Of a stretch of DNA of 25,147 bases, positions 1 to 7,051 are shown piece after piece. A model generated the notes under the pieces. The model made no database searches. It was not told the origin of the DNA and saw only the letters and a list, made by a program, of their open reading frames with translations. Within the stretch, counting starts at the first letter, position 1. The number at the start of each line of letters is the position of its first letter. Both the position numbers and the translations under genes were made by a program. The stretch is from contig DAOUZU010000004.1 of the NCBI GenBank assembly GCA_030665535.1, forward strand, positions 1 through 25,147, given 5' to 3'. This DNA comes from Dehalococcoidia bacterium (lineage in GTDB: Bacteria > Chloroflexota > Dehalococcoidia > Dehalococcoidales > JAUXAE01).

Positions 1-9
1 TTCGCCCGG

Positions 10-462
10 TTAACGTTGATAGAGGCCGACCAGCCGGGCCTGGGCCAGGATGTGGCTTCTAGCGGCGCTTAGCAGCTGCTCCCTGGTGACGCCGGCGGTC
101 AGCGCAACGGACTGGCCCAGGGCATACAGGGTAAAACGGTAGTGATGGGGGCTGCCTGGCGGCGGGCAGGGTCCACCGTAGGCGCTGGTGCCGTAGCTGT
201 TGCGGCCCTGAAGGGTAGCGGCGGGCAGGTTGGCCGATTTGGCCGCAGCCGGCAGGTTCAGGCTTGCCGCCGGGATGTTGAATACTACCCAGTGGGTGAA
301 GATACCGGATGGGGCATCAGGGTCGTCCATTATGAGGGCCAGGGACTTCGTCCCTTGGGGGACATCTCTCCAGGCAAGCGGTGGTGAGATATTTTGCCCC
401 TCGCAGGTGTAAAGGGCGGCTATACTTTCGCCGTCACGGAAGGCAGTACTGGTGATTTTCAT
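10..462 (-). CDS. YbhB/YbcL-type phosphatidylethanolamine-binding (PEBP) family protein
   Basis: A 150-residue protein of the PEBP/Raf-kinase-inhibitor-like fold. The two conserved ligand-pocket blocks are visible: DDPDAPSG followed by FTHWVVFNIP at about residues 46-64, and YGGPCPPPGSPHHYRF at about 95-110. Length matches the bacterial YbhB/YbcL group. No signal peptide is seen, so it is probably cytoplasmic. It starts at an ATG with a GGAGG box 5 bases upstream and lies 15 bases after the HAD gene stop, so the two are probably co-transcribed. The biochemical role of bacterial members is poorly defined; a small-ligand or phospholipid-binding role is family knowledge, not shown here. The last 9 bases of the window beyond its stop hold nothing I can call. 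Confidence 0.93.
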   Translation of the reverse strand: MKITSTAFRDGESIAALYTCEGQNISPPLAWRDVPQGTKSLALIMDDPDAPSGIFTHWVVFNIPAASLNLPAAAKSANLPAATLQGRNSYGTSAYGGPCPPPGSPHHYRFTLYALGQSVALTAGVTREQLLSAARSHILAQARLVGLYQR

Positions 463-477
463 TTTGACCTCCGTAGT

Positions 478-1179
478 TTACCGGGGCAGATGTTCATCTA
501 GCTGGTTAAGATTGCGGATATAAGGGCAGTCACCCACCCCCTTAAAATGGCCGCCGCGGTCAAGGAGGAGCCCTTTCAGGCCGGCCTTCTCGGCGCCAAG
601 CACATCAATCTGATACTGGTCGCCGACGAAGAGGGCCTCACCGGCCTTCACGCCGGCCCGAGTCACCGCCTCCCGGAAAATCTCCGGCTGCGGCTTGGTG
701 TGACCTGTATCCAGTGAGGTGGCAACCACATCCATCAGCGGGGCCAGCCCCAGATCCTTGAGGATTGGCGTGATGTCACTGTCTACGTTGGAGATAAGCC
801 CCAGCACCAACCCCCGCTGTTTGAGACTGACCAGCACCGGGGTAACATCGTCAAAAAGCACCAGCTTGAAGCTTGAATTACGCCACTTGTCTATTATGGT
901 CGCAATAAGCTTTGGGGAGGATTTTACGCCGGCTTCCTTGAGCATCAACGCCTGGTAGCGGGTGAAAGCGGCTGCTCTATCTTCCGGCGAGCGCTGTCTT
1001 ATAGGCGAGCGGGCGTTCTCAGTAATGAAGTACTCGTCGGCGACGGTCATTGGCCGGCTCAACTCCTCCGGCTTTATCTCAATGCCGAAATCCCGGAGTA
1101 CCCTGGCGCCGATCTCCTCTCTGGGCGGGTTATAGCCCACCAGGGTCTGGTAGAGGTCAAAGAAGACAGCCTTAATCAT
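478..1179 (-). CDS. HAD-superfamily hydrolase (subfamily IA phosphatase-like)
   Basis: A 233-residue HAD-family hydrolase. Motif I is FFDLYQTL at residues 6-13, with Asp8 as the expected nucleophile. The second Asp of the usual DxD pair is Tyr here (D-L-Y), which is also seen in some dehalogenase-like HADs. Motif II is the ISNVD block, motif III the Lys of the TKPQPEIF block, and motif IV VGDQYQIDVLGAEKAG. A helical cap domain lies between motifs I and II. The substrate cannot be inferred: a phosphatase is likeliest, but the missing second Asp also allows a 2-haloacid dehalogenase-type or other C-N/C-X chemistry. The ATG start follows a GGGAGG box and sits 25 bases from a clear promoter. It is the first gene of a two-gene unit with the PEBP gene. 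Confidence 0.92.
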   Translation of the reverse strand: MIKAVFFDLYQTLVGYNPPREEIGARVLRDFGIEIKPEELSRPMTVADEYFITENARSPIRQRSPEDRAAAFTRYQALMLKEAGVKSSPKLIATIIDKWRNSSFKLVLFDDVTPVLVSLKQRGLVLGLISNVDSDITPILKDLGLAPLMDVVATSLDTGHTKPQPEIFREAVTRAGVKAGEALFVGDQYQIDVLGAEKAGLKGLLLDRGGHFKGVGDCPYIRNLNQLDEHLPR

Positions 1180-1203
1180 ATATACCTCCCACGACGGTTG
1201 TTT

Positions 1204-1232
1204 ATTCTAGCCCAGGAGAGGCAGCCTGTAAA
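1204..1232 (-). promoter_or_regulatory. sigma-70-type promoter for the HAD-PEBP unit
   Basis: Read on the minus strand, TTTACA (bases 1232-1227) and TAGAAT (1209-1204) are separated by 17 bases. Each hexamer matches the consensus at 5 of 6 positions. Transcription would begin near 1197, giving a leader of about 18 bases that contains the GGGAGG ribosome site of the HAD gene. Confidence 0.75.
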
Positions 1233-1265
1233 GGCGTTTTCGGGCTCATCGGCCACCTCGTTAAA

Positions 1266-1295
1266 TTGACTTGGGCGGGGCGGCACTGGTATCAT
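1266..1295 (+). promoter_or_regulatory. sigma-70-type promoter for lysA-holB-ricT
   Basis: TTGACT (1266-1271) and TATCAT (1290-1295) are separated by 18 bases, a good sigma-70 arrangement. The start point would fall near 1302, only about 3 bases before the lysA ATG at 1305, so the transcript would be leaderless or nearly so. It also means the upstream in-frame TTG at 1266 cannot be the translation start, since it is part of the -35 box. Confidence 0.65.
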
Positions 1296-1304
1296 TTAAA
1301 GGTA

Positions 1305-2612
1305 ATGACTTCCAGACTTTCCCTTTTTTCTCTTACCGCTGAGGTAAACAGCCGGGGCCGTTTATCTGTTGGCGGATGTGATACGGTAGAACTGGCCACA
1401 GAGTACGGCACGCCCCTTTATCTCTTTGACGAGGCCACCATACGCCGCCGTTGCCGGGAGTTCCGCGCCGAGTTTGGCCGGCGTTACGCCGATACCTCTG
1501 CTGTCTACGCCGGCAAGGCCTTTCTCAACCGGGCGCTGGCGACGGTCATCAAGGAAGAGGGGCTGGGGCTGGATGTGGTCTCCGCCGGGGAGATGGCTAT
1601 TGCCGAGTCGGCCGGGTTTCCCATGGATACGGTCTATTTTCACGGTAGCAACAAGTCTGCCGACGAGCTAAAGCTGGCGTTAAAACAGCATATCGGGCGC
1701 ATAGTAATAGATAACTATGACGAGCTTGGTATGCTGGCCGATGTAGCCGATGAGTGCGGGCGAATACCGGATGTGATGCTGCGCCTGACGCCCGGTGTTG
1801 ACCCGCACACCCATGAGCATATTACCACCGGCAAGGTAGACACCAAGTTCGGCTTTCCCCTTTTTAACGCCGCCGAGGCGGTGGCTCGGGCCATGCAGGC
1901 GCCCAGTCTTAACCTGGTCGGTTTCCATTTCCACCTGGGGTCGCTTATATACGAGCCTCAGCCCTACCAGGAAGCCATTGAGGTAGTACTGGAGTTTGCC
2001 GCCGATATGGCGGCCAAGTACGGCCTTGAGCTAGAGGAATTGGATATAGGCGGCGGCTTCCCGGTGCAGTATGTGGAGGCAACACCGGCGCCGCCGGTTG
2101 CTGCCTTTGCCGAGGCAATAGTCAGCACACTGACGGGAAAGTGCCGCCAGCTGAAGATGGCGCCGCCATCGCTGACCATTGAACCGGGCCGGGCCATAGT
2201 AGCTCAGGCCGGGGTAGCGCTGTATAGCGTCGGTGTCATAAAGGAAATACCCGGCATCAGGCGCTATGTTTCTGTCGACGGCGGTATGGCCGATAACATA
2301 AGGCCGGTCCTCTACGGCGCCCGTTATGAGGCTGTGTTGGCCAACAAAATGAAGGAGAAGGAAGCAGGTCGGGTTACCATAGCCGGCCGCTATTGTGAGT
2401 CCGGCGATATCCTGATGAGCGATATTGACCTACCCCCCGTGGTCGCTGGGGACATTATCGCCGTGGCAGATTGCGGTGCCTACTGTCTGTCAATGGCCAG
2501 CAACTACAACGCCTCCCTCAGGCCGGCGGTGGTGATGGTGAACGAGGGCAAGGCGCGCCTTATCCGCCGCCGGGAGACCTTCGCAGACCTGACCAGGTGC
2601 GACCTGGTCTGA
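1305..2612 (+). CDS. lysA: Diaminopimelate decarboxylase
   Basis: A 435-residue PLP-dependent fold-type III decarboxylase that converts meso-diaminopimelate to lysine, the last step of lysine synthesis, in the cytoplasm. The PLP lysine is Lys71 in the YAGKAF block. Other family marks are the HGSNKS block, GFHFHLGS, the glycine-rich phosphate loop DIGGGFPVQY, EPGRAIV, the active-site Cys in CESGDIL, and the C-terminal GAYCLSMASNYN. Length is typical. I chose the ATG at 1305 because the N-terminus from there matches the family and because the upstream TTG lies inside the promoter. Only a weak purine stretch precedes the ATG, in keeping with a very short leader. The stop is a TGA followed in frame by TAG. 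holB follows after 20 bases. Confidence 0.96.
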   Translation: MTSRLSLFSLTAEVNSRGRLSVGGCDTVELATEYGTPLYLFDEATIRRRCREFRAEFGRRYADTSAVYAGKAFLNRALATVIKEEGLGLDVVSAGEMAIAESAGFPMDTVYFHGSNKSADELKLALKQHIGRIVIDNYDELGMLADVADECGRIPDVMLRLTPGVDPHTHEHITTGKVDTKFGFPLFNAAEAVARAMQAPSLNLVGFHFHLGSLIYEPQPYQEAIEVVLEFAADMAAKYGLELEELDIGGGFPVQYVEATPAPPVAAFAEAIVSTLTGKCRQLKMAPPSLTIEPGRAIVAQAGVALYSVGVIKEIPGIRRYVSVDGGMADNIRPVLYGARYEAVLANKMKEKEAGRVTIAGRYCESGDILMSDIDLPPVVAGDIIAVADCGAYCLSMASNYNASLRPAVVMVNEGKARLIRRRETFADLTRCDLV

Positions 2613-2632
2613 TAGCGGGTATCTTTGAAACT

Positions 2633-3658
2633 ATGTGGCAGCTAATCGGGCAGGACAGGGCGGTGCTTCAGCTTAAGCGCAATCTGGGCACAGGCACGGC
2701 TGCCCGTAGCTACCTTTTTACCGGCCCGCCCGGAATCGGCAAAATGACCCTGGCCATAAGCCTGGCCCAGGCCTTAAACTGCCCCTCTGAGGAATCCCCC
2801 TGCGGCCAGTGTTCCTCCTGCCAGCGCATAGCCACCCGGAAGCACCCTGATGTGGAAGTGATAGACCTGGCCTCCGATGCTGAGGGCAACCGTACGGAGA
2901 TTGGCATTGACCGGGTGCGGCGGCTGCAGCATGACGCCAACCTGTCTCCCTTTGAGGGCATCTGCAGGGTATTTATCGTTGACGGGGCGGAGCTTTTATC
3001 TACAGAGGCGGCCAACTGCTTTCTGAAAACACTTGAGGAGCCGGTGGACAGGGTGGTATTTGTTCTGCTGGCGGTGGATGAAGAACTACTACCGGCGACG
3101 GTTGTCTCCCGCTGCCAACGGCTGGAGCTAAGGCCGGCCCTAGCCTCCGTAATAGAGGCCTATCTAATTGATAAGCTGGAACTGCAACCGCCGCAGGCCG
3201 GGCTGCTGGCCCGGTTGAGCCGGGGGCGGCCCGGTTGGGCCATCACCGCCGCCGGCGATAGTACCCTTATGGAGCAGCGCGCTGAGAGGATGGAAAGCCT
3301 GCGGGCCGCCCTGGAGGGAGACTATGAGGAGCGTTTCAGCTACGCCGCCCGGCTGGCAGCCGGATTTGGCCGGAAGCGTCAGGGGGTATTTGATGTCCTG
3401 GACCTCTGGACTGTCTTCTGGCACGACCTGATGCTCATCAGGCTGGGCCTGAAGGAGGCCGTCACCAATACAGACATTGAAGCTGAGCTGGCCCGGCGGG
3501 CCGATGGCTACAGCCTAGAGGAAATAAGGGATACTATCAATAGCATATTGAAGACCCAGCAGGGGCTGCGGAGCAACGCCAACGCCCGTCTGGCGCTGGA
3601 GCTGTTGATGCTCCAGGTGCCCCTGGGGAGAGGGGAATTAGAGGAAAGCTATGGCTGA
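2633..3658 (+). CDS. holB: DNA polymerase III delta-prime subunit (clamp loader)
   Basis: A 341-residue clamp-loader AAA+ protein. Visible are a P-loop GPPGIGKM at residues 31-38, a four-cysteine zinc module (Cys50, 57, 60, 63), the sensor or Walker B region VFIVDGAELL, the TLEEP block, and the SRC-type motif in VVSRCQRLEL. A gamma/tau subunit would be longer, and the neighbouring ricT supports holB, since holB-ricT adjacency is known in Firmicutes. The P-loop Thr/Ser is replaced by Met38, which suggests weak or no ATP hydrolysis, as is common for delta-prime. The frame is open further upstream into lysA, but the conserved MWQLIGQDRAV start at 2633 is convincing. No strong ribosome site is seen, so coupling to lysA is likely. 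It overlaps ricT by 8 bases. Confidence 0.92.
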   Translation: MWQLIGQDRAVLQLKRNLGTGTAARSYLFTGPPGIGKMTLAISLAQALNCPSEESPCGQCSSCQRIATRKHPDVEVIDLASDAEGNRTEIGIDRVRRLQHDANLSPFEGICRVFIVDGAELLSTEAANCFLKTLEEPVDRVVFVLLAVDEELLPATVVSRCQRLELRPALASVIEAYLIDKLELQPPQAGLLARLSRGRPGWAITAAGDSTLMEQRAERMESLRAALEGDYEERFSYAARLAAGFGRKRQGVFDVLDLWTVFWHDLMLIRLGLKEAVTNTDIEAELARRADGYSLEEIRDTINSILKTQQGLRSNANARLALELLMLQVPLGRGELEESYG

Positions 3659-4514
3659 TATAGTTGGCATACGTTACAAGCCGGCCGGGCGGATATATTA
3701 CTTTGACCCCGGAGATTTTGAACTCAGCGTGGGGGAAAGCGTCGTCGTGGAGACGAGCCGGGGCCATGAGATGGGACAGGTTGTTATCGCCCCCACTCAG
3801 ATAGCCGATGACGAAATAACCCAACCGCTCAAGCCGGTGCTGCGCAGGGCAGATGAAGAGGATATGGAGCAGGCCCGGCAGTTAAGGGACAGGGAGCCGC
3901 AGGCACTTAGCGAGAGCACCCAGGTTGTGGAGAAGCTGGAACTACCGATGAAACTCATCTCCGCTGAGCATAATCTGGAAGGCAACCGCCTTACTATCTA
4001 TTTCAGCGCTGAGGGCCGGATAGACTTCCGGGAGCTGGTGCGTGAACTGAGCCGTCGTCTCCGGCTGCGGGTGGAGCTCAGGCAGGTTGGACCCCGGGAT
4101 GAGGCCAAGTTGATGGGCGGCTTCGGCCGCTGCGGCCGCGGCCTGTGCTGTTCCGGCTTTTTGAGTGAGTTCGGGCCGGTATCCATTAAGATGGCCAAGG
4201 AGCAGAACCTGCCCCTGAACCCGGCCAAGATTTCTGGTGTCTGCGGCCGCCTGCTTTGCTGCCTGGACTACGAGTACGAGCAGTACCGCGAACAGAGGGC
4301 AAAGATGCCGCGCGAGGGAGACCAGGTGGATACGCCTATGGGAAAAGCGATTGTTATTGGTGGCAACCCACTGGAGGAGAAGGTGAAGATTGAGCTTGCC
4401 AGTGGCGAAAAGGTAGAGCTGCCACTGGCTGAGATTAACATCGAAAATAAGGCTTCATCCAGGGCCAATCAGAGCGGTGGCCGTCCCCCACGGAGAAGAA
4501 GGCGCCGCGTTTAG
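3651..4514 (+). CDS. ricT: PSP1-domain protein RicT (YaaT-like)
   Basis: A 287-residue PSP1-domain protein. In Bacillus, RicT (YaaT) works with RicA and RicF as an iron-sulfur complex that promotes RNase Y-dependent mRNA maturation and phosphorelay control; that role is family knowledge. The six conserved cysteines are present as two clusters, Cys161/166/167 (GRCGRGLCC) and Cys198/203/204 (GVCGRLLCC). Length is like the Bacillus protein (about 275). The tail ends in an unusual run of arginines (RRRRRR before the last Val), suggesting nucleic-acid binding. Its ATG sits inside the end of holB, preceded by GAGGAAA, so translation is probably coupled. Its stop overlaps the stop of the convergent HNH gene. 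No ricA or ricF is in view. Confidence 0.9.
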   Translation: MADIVGIRYKPAGRIYYFDPGDFELSVGESVVVETSRGHEMGQVVIAPTQIADDEITQPLKPVLRRADEEDMEQARQLRDREPQALSESTQVVEKLELPMKLISAEHNLEGNRLTIYFSAEGRIDFRELVRELSRRLRLRVELRQVGPRDEAKLMGGFGRCGRGLCCSGFLSEFGPVSIKMAKEQNLPLNPAKISGVCGRLLCCLDYEYEQYREQRAKMPREGDQVDTPMGKAIVIGGNPLEEKVKIELASGEKVELPLAEINIENKASSRANQSGGRPPRRRRRRV

Positions 4515-5017
4515 CCGGGCAGGTATTTCCGCCACTCCGTCTTCGTAGACCTGTATTTATGGGGAATATTGAAGTTGTAGCTGTCCTTGGGTGGGCCGGG
4601 AAGCCGCTTTAGCTTCATACCGGCCTGCTTCGGCGTGTGGCCGGCCTTGCGGCGGTTACAGCGGGCGCAGGCACTAACCACGTTTTCCCAGGTGTGCTGT
4701 CCGCCCTGGTGGCGGGGCGAGACATGGTCCAGGGTCAGCTGGTTGCTCTCCTGTCCGCAGTACTGACAGGTGTAACTGTCACGGTTGAATATTTCCAGGC
4801 GGGTCATCCTCTGGCGCTGTCGGGGCCGCCGCACAACATAGTCCAGCCGAATAACGGAAGGAATGGCGAAACTGGCTCTGACGGTATGGATGAAACCCCG
4901 CCCGTTTTCCAGCATCTCGGCCTTGCCCTGGTCCAATAGCGGAATGGCCCGCCGGACGCGGCAGATATTGAGTGGCTCGTAGCTCTGGTTGAGCACCAGA
5001 ACAGGATGATTCTCCAC
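4511..5017 (-). CDS. HNH endonuclease family protein
   Basis: A 168-residue HNH nuclease-type protein. The core is Cys84-x2-Cys87, then LTLDHVSPR (Asp97-His98), HTWENVV (Asn112), and Cys117-x2-Cys120-Asn-x-Arg-Lys, followed by the TPKQAGM block. This is a widespread single-copy family found in many bacterial phyla. Its function is unsettled (a housekeeping or repair-type nuclease has been supposed), so I give no symbol. The GTG start lies 5 bases after the stop of the DnaC-like gene, with GGGAAGGG a little upstream inside that gene, so it is the last member of the dnaB-dnaD-dnaC unit. The N-terminus PVLVLNQSYEPLN matches the family and supports this start. Confidence 0.92.
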   Translation of the reverse strand: MENHPVLVLNQSYEPLNICRVRRAIPLLDQGKAEMLENGRGFIHTVRASFAIPSVIRLDYVVRRPRQRQRMTRLEIFNRDSYTCQYCGQESNQLTLDHVSPRHQGGQHTWENVVSACARCNRRKAGHTPKQAGMKLKRLPGPPKDSYNFNIPHKYRSTKTEWRKYLPG

Positions 5018-5022
5018 TTGTT

Positions 5023-6429
5023 TTAAGCCCTTCCCTTGCGGCGGTGCGGCCTGGGGACAGCTTTGCCTGAGTGCAGGTCGCCGCGGTAGTCCGGGACGAT
5101 GATGGTGAAGGCGACGCTCATTTTGGGGTCGACGAAGCGGGAGCCGACGGGGTCGTCTATCTCATCAAGGGAGCGCCGGGTGGTGATTACCGTCGGCAAC
5201 TGGGCGTTGTAGCGGTAGTTGATAACCTGGTAGAGTTTCTCCTTAGCCCAGGGCGTACTGGCCTGCTCGCCGAAGTCATCAAATACCAGTAGCGGGGTGG
5301 TCTTTACCTTCTCAAAGAGCTGGTCGTAGGATACCTTGCTCTCCGGGCTGAAGGTGGAGCGCAGGTGATCCAGGAACTCCGGCACGACCACGAAAAGGGC
5401 AAACTCGCCCGCCTGGTAGCGGTGGTTGACGATGGCTGCAGCCAGGTGCGTCTTGCCACTGCCGGTGACGCCCTGCAACACCAGCCAGCCTTCGGGGGAT
5501 TTGGCGTATTCCAGAGCCAGGCGGAAGGCCTGCTCCAGGTTCTGGCGCTGCTCCGACGTCAGGTTTACCCGCCGCCAGTCAAACTTGTCGAAGGTCATGC
5601 TCTTTTGCAGTTCCAGGCCCGGCCCCCAGGCGTTGTCCAGGCCGCCGGACTGTTTCTCCTTGAGCCGGTAGAGGTGGGCCAGCCCGGGGTCGGTCAGGCG
5701 GTTGCGCATCCTGTCGTCGAACTGGTCCAGCGGGGCGCTTAGGGTAATGACTGTCGGCAGTTCCTGGCCGGCGCGGTAGGTAAGCAGCTGGTCCAGTTTT
5801 TCAATAGCCCAGGGGGTGCTTGACTGGGCGCCCAGGTCGTCTAGGACGAGCAGCGGCGCGTTGCGTACCTGTTCAAAGGACTGGCTGTAGGGCAGTTCCG
5901 TTTCCGGGTTGTAAGTGGAGCGCAGCTCGTCCAGGAGGTCGGCGGTGACCCGGTAGAGGGTGGGGAGGCCATTGTTAAGGCGCTCACCGGCGATGGCCGC
6001 CGCCAGGTGTGTCTTGCCGCTGCCGCTGGGGCCGGAAAGGATGAGCCAGCCCTTGGCGGCGGCGGCGAAGGCCTTGGCTGCCTGATAAGCCTGGTTGAAC
6101 ATCTCCTGGTCGGCGGCGTGACCGCTGCGGCCCTGGGGTATCAGGTTGTCAAAGGTGAGGCGGCGAAGTGCCCCCAGGCCGCTGTAGTGCTCCAGCCGGG
6201 ATTGACGCTCTTCACCGTCCTCCTCGCCGACGCAGCTGCAGGCGACCACCTTGCCGAAGTCCGGCTTGCCCGATGGCAGGGTGGGGTGGACAAACCGGGC
6301 CCCTTTGCAGACGGGGCAGACGGCCTCAGGATCCGGCTTGGGGGACACTTTAGCGCCGGACGATATGGCCGAATTTTTGGTCGGCGTACTTGTCTTTCCC
6401 TTTTTCAGAATCTGGCTTATGTGTTCCAC
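5023..6429 (-). CDS. DnaC/DnaI-like helicase loader with two tandem AAA+ modules
   Basis: A 468-residue ATPase, probably the loader of the DnaB helicase encoded just upstream. Known DnaC/DnaI/IstB proteins are about 240-310 residues with one AAA+ module. This one has two: Walker A at 133-140 (GPSGSGKT) and 320-327 (GVTGSGKT), and Walker B at 193-200 (LLVLDDLG) and 380-387 (LLVFDDFG). A TFD-type lead-in motif precedes each (92-94 and 279-281), and arginine-finger-like Args follow each. Residues 127-248 and 314-435 align without gaps with 65 of 122 identical. The N-terminus has a probable zinc module (Cys38, 41, 64, 66), as in DnaI-like loaders. The GTG start at 6429 has purine-rich GGGAAGGCAAGGG upstream but overlaps dnaD by 80 bases; a GTG at 6348, right after the dnaD stop, is an alternative that keeps every domain. 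Confidence 0.88.
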   Translation of the reverse strand: MEHISQILKKGKTSTPTKNSAISSGAKVSPKPDPEAVCPVCKGARFVHPTLPSGKPDFGKVVACSCVGEEDGEERQSRLEHYSGLGALRRLTFDNLIPQGRSGHAADQEMFNQAYQAAKAFAAAAKGWLILSGPSGSGKTHLAAAIAGERLNNGLPTLYRVTADLLDELRSTYNPETELPYSQSFEQVRNAPLLVLDDLGAQSSTPWAIEKLDQLLTYRAGQELPTVITLSAPLDQFDDRMRNRLTDPGLAHLYRLKEKQSGGLDNAWGPGLELQKSMTFDKFDWRRVNLTSEQRQNLEQAFRLALEYAKSPEGWLVLQGVTGSGKTHLAAAIVNHRYQAGEFALFVVVPEFLDHLRSTFSPESKVSYDQLFEKVKTTPLLVFDDFGEQASTPWAKEKLYQVINYRYNAQLPTVITTRRSLDEIDDPVGSRFVDPKMSVAFTIIVPDYRGDLHSGKAVPRPHRRKGRA

Positions 6430-7051
6430 GGCCCTTGCCTTCCCTGGCCCAGCTCTCCAGGATACGAATTATGTATCTCAGGCTTCTCTTATTCAGGCTG
6501 ACGGCCTCTTTAACGGCCTCTTTGAACCAACTCGGGGGGTAGAGTATCTCCAACTCTTTCAGCTCCTCGGCTACCATCGGCGTCAGCAGGCCGATGTTCT
6601 CTTCATAGAGGCTGAATATATCCGGGACTTCTACCGCCGGGCCTTCAGTTATGGGCCTGGCTTTGAGCCCCGGTAGCTCTGTGCGGCCGCTCTGTATATC
6701 CGCAATGGCCTGGCGCTCGGCGGCTGCGTTAAGGAGGTAGATATCGTAACGCTGGCCGTCCCTGTCCAGAGCCAGGTGGAGGAATGTGCCCCGCATGGCG
6801 GCGGCCTCAAGCGCCTTGCCGAGGACAGCGGGGGTGGCCTTGCCCAGGCTCTCACCCAGCGCCGGGTCATCGGCCAACTCGGCCAGGCTGACGAAGCGGG
6901 GGTGACCTTTTTTGGTGTAAAGCCGGGCCAGGACAAAGAGGGTTACCTTTAGCTCGGCGATGTCGTCTATCCGGGGTAACAGCCGGCTGAAGAAGACATT
7001 GGGTATCCGGGTAAATTGCATCCGGGCAGGGAAACCATCAAACGGCGTCAT
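6350..7051 (-). CDS. dnaD: DnaD-domain primosome protein
   Basis: A 233-residue protein whose C-terminal region (about residues 145-206) is the DnaD/DnaB_2 domain, with the hallmark YEENIG (149-154) and the SWFKEAVKEAV and YIIRILESWAREG helices. The N-terminal part (about 10-110) looks like a winged-helix region, as in DnaD-type replication initiation proteins. The basic tail after 206 is probably disordered. In Firmicutes, DnaD acts with DnaB and DnaI at replication origin and restart; by context this one likely works with the helicase and loader on either side. It starts at an ATG overlapping the dnaB stop (ATGA, 4 bases) and overlaps the downstream loader gene by 80 bases if that gene starts at 6429. 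Sequence support for the N-terminal fold is weak. Confidence 0.87.
   Translation of the reverse strand: MTPFDGFPARMQFTRIPNVFFSRLLPRIDDIAELKVTLFVLARLYTKKGHPRFVSLAELADDPALGESLGKATPAVLGKALEAAAMRGTFLHLALDRDGQRYDIYLLNAAAERQAIADIQSGRTELPGLKARPITEGPAVEVPDIFSLYEENIGLLTPMVAEELKELEILYPPSWFKEAVKEAVSLNKRSLRYIIRILESWAREGKGRGTHKPDSEKGKDKYADQKFGHIVRR

Noticed and set aside
2471..2632. 54-residue N-terminal extension of holB overlapping lysA
   Set aside because: The extension is low-complexity sequence read out of frame from lysA, and the conserved delta-prime N-terminus starts exactly at the ATG at 2633.
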